Source: Gammaproteobacteria bacterium (lineage in GTDB: Bacteria; Pseudomonadota; Gammaproteobacteria; Steroidobacterales; Woeseiaceae). Taken from it: a stretch of 8,348 bases of DNA. Below the pieces are notes generated by a model. The model saw only the letters and a list, made by a program, of their open reading frames with translations. It searched no databases and was not told the DNA's origin. The DNA is taken from contig JAOUNK010000142.1 in the NCBI GenBank assembly GCA_029881015.1, positions 1-8,348 on the forward strand, given 5' to 3'. The stretch's first letter is position 1. Every line of letters starts with the position of its first letter. Below, piece by piece: positions 4,371 to 8,348 of this stretch. Position numbers and translations under genes: made by a program.

Positions 4371-6392
4371 TCACCAGCGGCGGCGGATTGTCGCGCTGAG
4401 GTTGCGTCCGGGTGCGTCGATTCCGGATCCGTGTATCCGGTATTGTTTGTCAGCCAAATTATCAGCACTCACGATCACTTGCCAGCCGTTGTCGCTCGAC
4501 CACGAGGCGCTTGCCCCGAGGCTGGCCCATCCGGCGGTCCCGTCGGGATCGATGCGCGGGTCATCGGCATCGCGGGCGCTGAGTCGGTCCTGGCGCGCCG
4601 CCGCGCGCAGCCAGGCCTCAAATTGCCAGCGGTCGCCGCTCTGGTAGGTAAAGAGAAGATGCCCGTTCAGCGGGGGTACGCGATCGGCGGGCTCCACCGC
4701 CGTAACGACTTGCTGTTCGCCGCGCGTGTAGTTGACCACGATCTTGAGGCTGAGCCGGTCCGACAGCCTGGCATCGAGACCGGACTCGATGCCGCGAATC
4801 GAGGAAGACGCGGCGTTGACACTTTGTACGATGTCCCGACCGTCAGGGCTTACGTCGCCCGTAGCGACCGACACGATGCGGTCCGCATAGCGCAGGGCGA
4901 ATACCATGAGTTCGAACCGCCAGCGCTCGGAGTAGTGGCGCAGGCCCACGTCGCCATGCGTTACGGTCTCGGCCGACAGGTTCGCGTTGGGAATGTTGAA
5001 GCGATTGCCGGGCCGCTCGCCGAGTGTGCCCAGGTCGGCGATGTTGGGGGCCCGGAATCCGGAGCCGGCGTTGGCAACCACCTGCCAGGTCTCTGCCAGG
5101 TCGAATATCCAGCCCACATCGCCGCTGAGGCGCGCCGGGTCGATGGTAGTGCCGTCCGGCAGCTCGATCGTCACGTCGCTGAAGCGGAGCCCGGCGCTGA
5201 GGCCGTGCCTGTCTGCGAGCCGCCAATTGAGATTGCCAAACAGGCCTGCCTGCAGAACCGTGGAGCCGTCGGGAAAGCGCGGCGCCAGGACGTTCATCGA
5301 GCCATCGGTGATGTCGACCGAGCGTCGCGTGCTGCGAACCTCGTCATGATAGAGGTCGATGCCACCGATCCAGGCGACGCGGCCTTTGTCAGACGACGCG
5401 TTCAGGGTGAGACCATAAAGATCGCTGCGGTTTTCTTCGAGGCGGCGGTCGGTGGCTGCGAAGTTTCGGTTCGTGCGATCGTCGACGATGCGTTGCCATG
5501 CCGCGTCGACTGTCCAGTTGATGCCCGAGTCCGCCAGCTGCCGGTGCTGGACATGCGCGAACCAGCGCTGGTTCGGTGCGAACAGGAATTCGGACGAGGC
5601 AGGTGCCGTCTGCTCGTAGCCTGCGACGAGTTCATCGACGCGCGGTGTCTCGGGTTGTTCGAGGAAATGCAGGTCGACGAACCAGGAACGCTCGTCGGCG
5701 GGTCGACCGCGGACCACGGCCCGCAAGCCCTTCGATATGTAGCCGCTGGGCCCGATGCGCTCTCCGCCACCGACACGTCGATCCCCGGTGCTGAGGTACT
5801 CCGCACTAACCGAGGAACTGAGTTGCCTGGAGCCGACATCGAGTGTTGCCCGAACCGACTTCTGCAGCTCGGCGGTGTCGAAGCTCGCGCTCACATCACC
5901 GGCAGAGTCAACCTCACTCGAGTCGAAGTCGGGCAAACGCGAGACGGACTGCACGACCCCGCCCACGGCCTCGCTGCCGTGCAACGAGGCCGGCGTGCCG
6001 CGCACAACCTCGAGGCGCTCCACGGACGTGGCGGGTACCAGCGCAAACCACGGCGTCGGTGCGCTGCGAAACATCGCATTGCTGAGGCGCATGCCGTCGA
6101 CCAGGTGCAGTACGGCCGAGCCCTTGAGCCCGCGAACGATGGCGGCGCCCTGGCCGGGGGTGGTCTGCTGCAGGCTGACGCCCGCCAGGTCGCGCAGTGC
6201 ATCCGTTGTCAGCTTTTGCGCGATGACCGTGTCGCGGTCGACGGTCGCGACGGGCGCGGACACCTCGTCGATGCCGACAGGCCGACGTGTGGCGACCACC
6301 GTAATCTCGTCGACGGCATCGGCATCCGCGGTGGCCGTCGCCGGCAGGGCTGCTACAACCGCAATCGCAATAAGAATCTGTTGTTGAATCAA
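4371..6392 (-). CDS. TonB-dependent outer-membrane receptor
   Basis: A protein of 673 residues, typical length for this family of energised outer-membrane importers. Residues 1-24 are a signal peptide (hydrophobic ILIAIAVVAALPATATA). Residues 27-35, DEITVVATR, match the TonB-box region. The plug domain spans about 40-155: LRDLAGVSLQQTTPGQGAA, IVRGLKGSAVLHLVDGMRLS, VERLEVVRGTPASLHGSEAVGG. The remainder is a 22-strand-type beta-barrel with alternating polar/aromatic strands, SGFRAPNIADLG, a near-C-terminal DNLADKQYR and a terminal Trp. The plug resembles the cobalamin/haem/catecholate receptor group, but the cargo cannot be told from sequence. The start is TTG: it is the only initiator after the in-frame stop at 6411-6413, and AAGGA lies 9 bases upstream. 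The amidohydrolase follows, so the cargo may be that enzyme's substrate or product. The gene diverges from the TPR gene across 107 bases in which I see no convincing promoter. Confidence 0.93.
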   Translation of the reverse strand: MIQQQILIAIAVVAALPATATADADAVDEITVVATRRPVGIDEVSAPVATVDRDTVIAQKLTTDALRDLAGVSLQQTTPGQGAAIVRGLKGSAVLHLVDGMRLSNAMFRSAPTPWFALVPATSVERLEVVRGTPASLHGSEAVGGVVQSVSRLPDFDSSEVDSAGDVSASFDTAELQKSVRATLDVGSRQLSSSVSAEYLSTGDRRVGGGERIGPSGYISKGLRAVVRGRPADERSWFVDLHFLEQPETPRVDELVAGYEQTAPASSEFLFAPNQRWFAHVQHRQLADSGINWTVDAAWQRIVDDRTNRNFAATDRRLEENRSDLYGLTLNASSDKGRVAWIGGIDLYHDEVRSTRRSVDITDGSMNVLAPRFPDGSTVLQAGLFGNLNWRLADRHGLSAGLRFSDVTIELPDGTTIDPARLSGDVGWIFDLAETWQVVANAGSGFRAPNIADLGTLGERPGNRFNIPNANLSAETVTHGDVGLRHYSERWRFELMVFALRYADRIVSVATGDVSPDGRDIVQSVNAASSSIRGIESGLDARLSDRLSLKIVVNYTRGEQQVVTAVEPADRVPPLNGHLLFTYQSGDRWQFEAWLRAAARQDRLSARDADDPRIDPDGTAGWASLGASASWSSDNGWQVIVSADNLADKQYRIHGSGIDAPGRNLSATIRRRW

Positions 6393-6499
6393 GCGGGTAC
6401 GTCCTTGTTCCTATTTTCGAGCGGGTGCTTCATTTGCACAATGCCATGCTAGACTTGCCCGGTCCAAAATCGTTCCATGGCTTGGGAGCTGCATCGGCA

Positions 6500-8348
6500 A
6501 TGTCAAAACTGATCCGCGAACTACGGCGCCGCGAAGTATTTCGTACCGCCGGTCTCTACGTCGGTGTGGCGTGGATTCTAATCGAAGCGGCCAGCGTCTT
6601 CCTGCCTGCGTTCGACGCACCCGACTGGGTCATGCGCGCGCTGATCATCGTGGCAATCGTCGGTTTGCCGATCGTCGTGGTGCTTGCCTGGGTCTACGAC
6701 ATCACGGAAGACGGTATCGAGGTGCAGCGCGACCCCACGGATACCGTGGTATTGCCCTTTGGCGGTCGCAAGATGGACTTCATGGTCATCGGGTTGCTGT
6801 CGCTCGCGCTGGTCGTGTCGCTGTACCTGAATTTCGCCGGTGATGAAACCGACGGCGACGCCGCCGTCAGCCCGATATCGGTACTCATCGCGGATTTCGA
6901 CAATCGCACCGGGGATGCGCTCTTCGATGGCACGCTCGAGCAAGCGCTGCAGATCGGCATCGAGAGTGCCCCGTTTATCGCCGGTTACCGGCGTGACTCG
7001 GCGGTCAGGCTGGCGAAAACGCTGGACGAGTCGAACTCGGTGCTGGACGAAGCGACAGCGAGACTCATCGCCGTGCGTGAAGGCATCAAGCTCGTCATGG
7101 CCGGGTCGATTGAGGAAAGCGACGGCGAATACCGGCTGTACGTGCGCGCCCTGGATCCCAAGGGCGGCGAAGTACTGGCTAGCGCGACCGTCGATGCGGA
7201 CAACAAGCTCGAAGTGCTGACGGCCATCGGTACGCTGTCCGGCGATCTCCGGGAAGAACTTGGCGACAAACATCTGGACCGGGCGCGATTGGTATCCAGC
7301 GAGACGTTCACAGCGAAGAACCTCGAGGCGGCACAGGCGTATGCGAGAGCGCAGTCGCTGCAATACAACGGCAAGTATGACGAGGCGATGTCTTTCTACC
7401 GGCAGGCGCTCGAGTTCGATCCGAACTTCGGGAGGGCCTATTCAGGGCTGGCGTTGAGTGCGCATGCGCTGGGGCAGACCGAGCAGGCGGAGGAACTCTG
7501 GAAGAAGGCGTTGAGTACCCTCGGTACGATGACGGAGCGCGAACGTCTGCGGACGCTGGGGCTGTACTACTCCATCGTTACGCGGAATTTCGAGAAGGCG
7601 ATCGAGACGTACGAGCAACTGGTTGAGAAATACCCCGCCGACGATACGGCCCACAACGGGCTGGCCGTGCAGTACTTCTACTCGCTGAATTTCCAGAAGG
7701 CGCTGGAGGCCGGCGGCATACTGCTGGATATCTACCCGAACAGCGTCATGGGTCGTTCGAACTACGCGTTGTACGCGATGTACGCGACGGACTTCGCGAC
7801 GGCCGTCGCAGAAGCGGAAAAAGTTCGCGCGCTTGACGAAAATTACTTCAAAGCCTGGTTGCCAATCGCGATCGAGGCCTTGTCCGCTGGCGATATCGGC
7901 GCGGCACGCGCCGCGTATGCGCAAATGGAGCCCGCGGGTGTTCGCGGCGAGTTGACCGCTTACCTGGGACTTGCGGACGCGGCATTGTTCGGCGGCGACT
8001 TCGAAACGGCTCGCTCACGGTACGAGTCAGGCATCGCCCTGGCGCAAACCGCCGGAAGCCAGTACTTCGAGGCAAGCCTGCGCATCGGGCTCGCCGAGGT
8101 CATGTTGCTGCAAAACGAGAGCGATAACGACATTGCCGCCGCACTGGTTGAAGCTGTCGAGACAGCGGGTGGCCTTTCCCGCGAGGTGCCGGCTGCGCTG
8201 ATGTACCTGGCCATCGGCGATACGGACGCTGCCCGACTCATCGCCAACAAGCTGAAGTCGAACCTGCAGCCGCAGAATCGCGCGTATGCTGCGCTCATCG
8301 ACGGCAGGGTGGCACTGGCCGCCGGCGACGCGGTGGCCGCGCTCGATT
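6500..8348 (+). CDS. Membrane-anchored TolB-like/TPR protein, N-terminal part
   Basis: The frame is open from ATG 6500 to the window end (616 codons, no stop). The first residues SKLIRELRRREVFRTAG lead into helices at about 17-38 and 44-68, ending YDITEDGIE, a module common in gammaproteobacterial signalling proteins; a third helix spans 94-113. Residues 126 to about 255 form a TolB/FlgO-like domain: SVLIADFDNRTGDALFDGT, then LVMAGSIEESDGEYRLYVRA. From about 273 on, TPR-type helix pairs follow (AYARAQSLQYNGKYDEAMSF, YRQALEFDPNFGRAYSGLAL and more). TPRs bind partner proteins; the TolB-like part is of unknown role. The same TolB-like plus TPR pair often follows a Ser/Thr kinase in Acidobacteria; here there is no kinase or winged helix. 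GGGAG lies 11 bases before ATG. With three predicted helices the TPR part would face the periplasm if the N-terminus is cytoplasmic, but topology is uncertain. Partner and signal are unknown. Confidence 0.9.
   Translation, partial: MSKLIRELRRREVFRTAGLYVGVAWILIEAASVFLPAFDAPDWVMRALIIVAIVGLPIVVVLAWVYDITEDGIEVQRDPTDTVVLPFGGRKMDFMVIGLLSLALVVSLYLNFAGDETDGDAAVSPISVLIADFDNRTGDALFDGTLEQALQIGIESAPFIAGYRRDSAVRLAKTLDESNSVLDEATARLIAVREGIKLVMAGSIEESDGEYRLYVRALDPKGGEVLASATVDADNKLEVLTAIGTLSGDLREELGDKHLDRARLVSSETFTAKNLEAAQAYARAQSLQYNGKYDEAMSFYRQALEFDPNFGRAYSGLALSAHALGQTEQAEELWKKALSTLGTMTERERLRTLGLYYSIVTRNFEKAIETYEQLVEKYPADDTAHNGLAVQYFYSLNFQKALEAGGILLDIYPNSVMGRSNYALYAMYATDFATAVAEAEKVRALDENYFKAWLPIAIEALSAGDIGAARAAYAQMEPAGVRGELTAYLGLADAALFGGDFETARSRYESGIALAQTAGSQYFEASLRIGLAEVMLLQNESDNDIAAALVEAVETAGGLSREVPAALMYLAIGDTDAARLIANKLKSNLQPQNRAYAALIDGRVALAAGDAVAALD

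Noticed and set aside
6413..6442. Possible minus-strand promoter for the receptor (TTGTGC, 17 bases, GAAAAT)
   Set aside because: The -10 lies so close to the TTG start that the transcript would begin at or inside the ribosome site, leaving an implausibly short leader.
4338..6452. Very long plus-strand open frame (704 codons) opposite the receptor
   Set aside because: It lies fully antisense to a protein with clear signal peptide, TonB box, plug and barrel motifs. Its translation is Arg/Ala/Val-rich with no recognisable domain, as expected of a mirror frame in GC-rich coding DNA.
6578..7363. Minus-strand open frame of 261 codons opposite the TPR gene
   Set aside because: His/Arg/Asp-rich translation without a domain; the plus strand has membrane helices, a TolB-like domain and TPRs in one continuous frame.

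Overview
The window reads as chromosomal DNA of a moderately GC-rich gammaproteobacterium. A marine-sediment lineage such as Woeseiaceae is my best guess, and it is inference only. The reasons are a PhaD/phasin neighbourhood laid out as in Pseudomonas, a multiheme-type cytochrome lipoprotein, a TonB-dependent receptor paired with an exported amidohydrolase, and an 'ELxRRxVFRxxxxYxxxAW' membrane module fused to a TolB-like/TPR sensor. There are seven protein genes, two of them cut by the window ends. I see no RNA genes, insertion sequences or CRISPR arrays.

Layout. (1) 1-348, minus: N-terminus of a lipoprotein c-type cytochrome with a collagen-like GXX linker, an Asp/Asn-rich Ca-binding-like loop and a CxxCH haem site. 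(2) 349-665: divergent intergenic region holding a 34-bp dyad. (3) 666-2758: a polyhydroxyalkanoate (PHA) granule module. It comprises a PhaD-like TetR-family regulator (plus), two phasin-like granule proteins in a minus-strand operon ending in a strong intrinsic terminator, and a small PHA-system protein (plus) diverging from the phasins across a near-perfect 18-bp palindrome. (4) 2755-6392, minus: a two-gene unit of TonB-dependent receptor followed by a secreted metal-dependent amidohydrolase, with end-to-start spacing that suggests coupling. The last amidohydrolase codon and the PHA-system stop codon overlap tail to tail in CTAG. (5) 6500-8348, plus: start of a large membrane-anchored TolB-like/TPR protein that runs off the end.

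How the genes may work together. The regulator, phasins and small protein form the regulatory and structural half of a PHA storage system. Order and orientation (regulator -> <- phasins) match Pseudomonas phaD-phaF-phaI, but the synthase and depolymerase genes that precede phaD there are not here; a cytochrome gene sits in their place. The palindrome in the phasin/small-protein divergent promoter is a good candidate operator for the PhaD-like protein. The receptor and amidohydrolase probably form a capture-and-hydrolyse system for an unidentified nutrient. No obvious link joins that system, or the TPR protein, to PHA metabolism.

The most unusual observations are: two neighbouring phasins with histone-H1-like tails at opposite ends; a PHA control module with no synthase beside it; two strong dyads in the two regulatory gaps of that module; and a TPR sensor of the kind usually seen behind Ser/Thr kinases in Acidobacteria, here with three membrane helices instead of the kinase.
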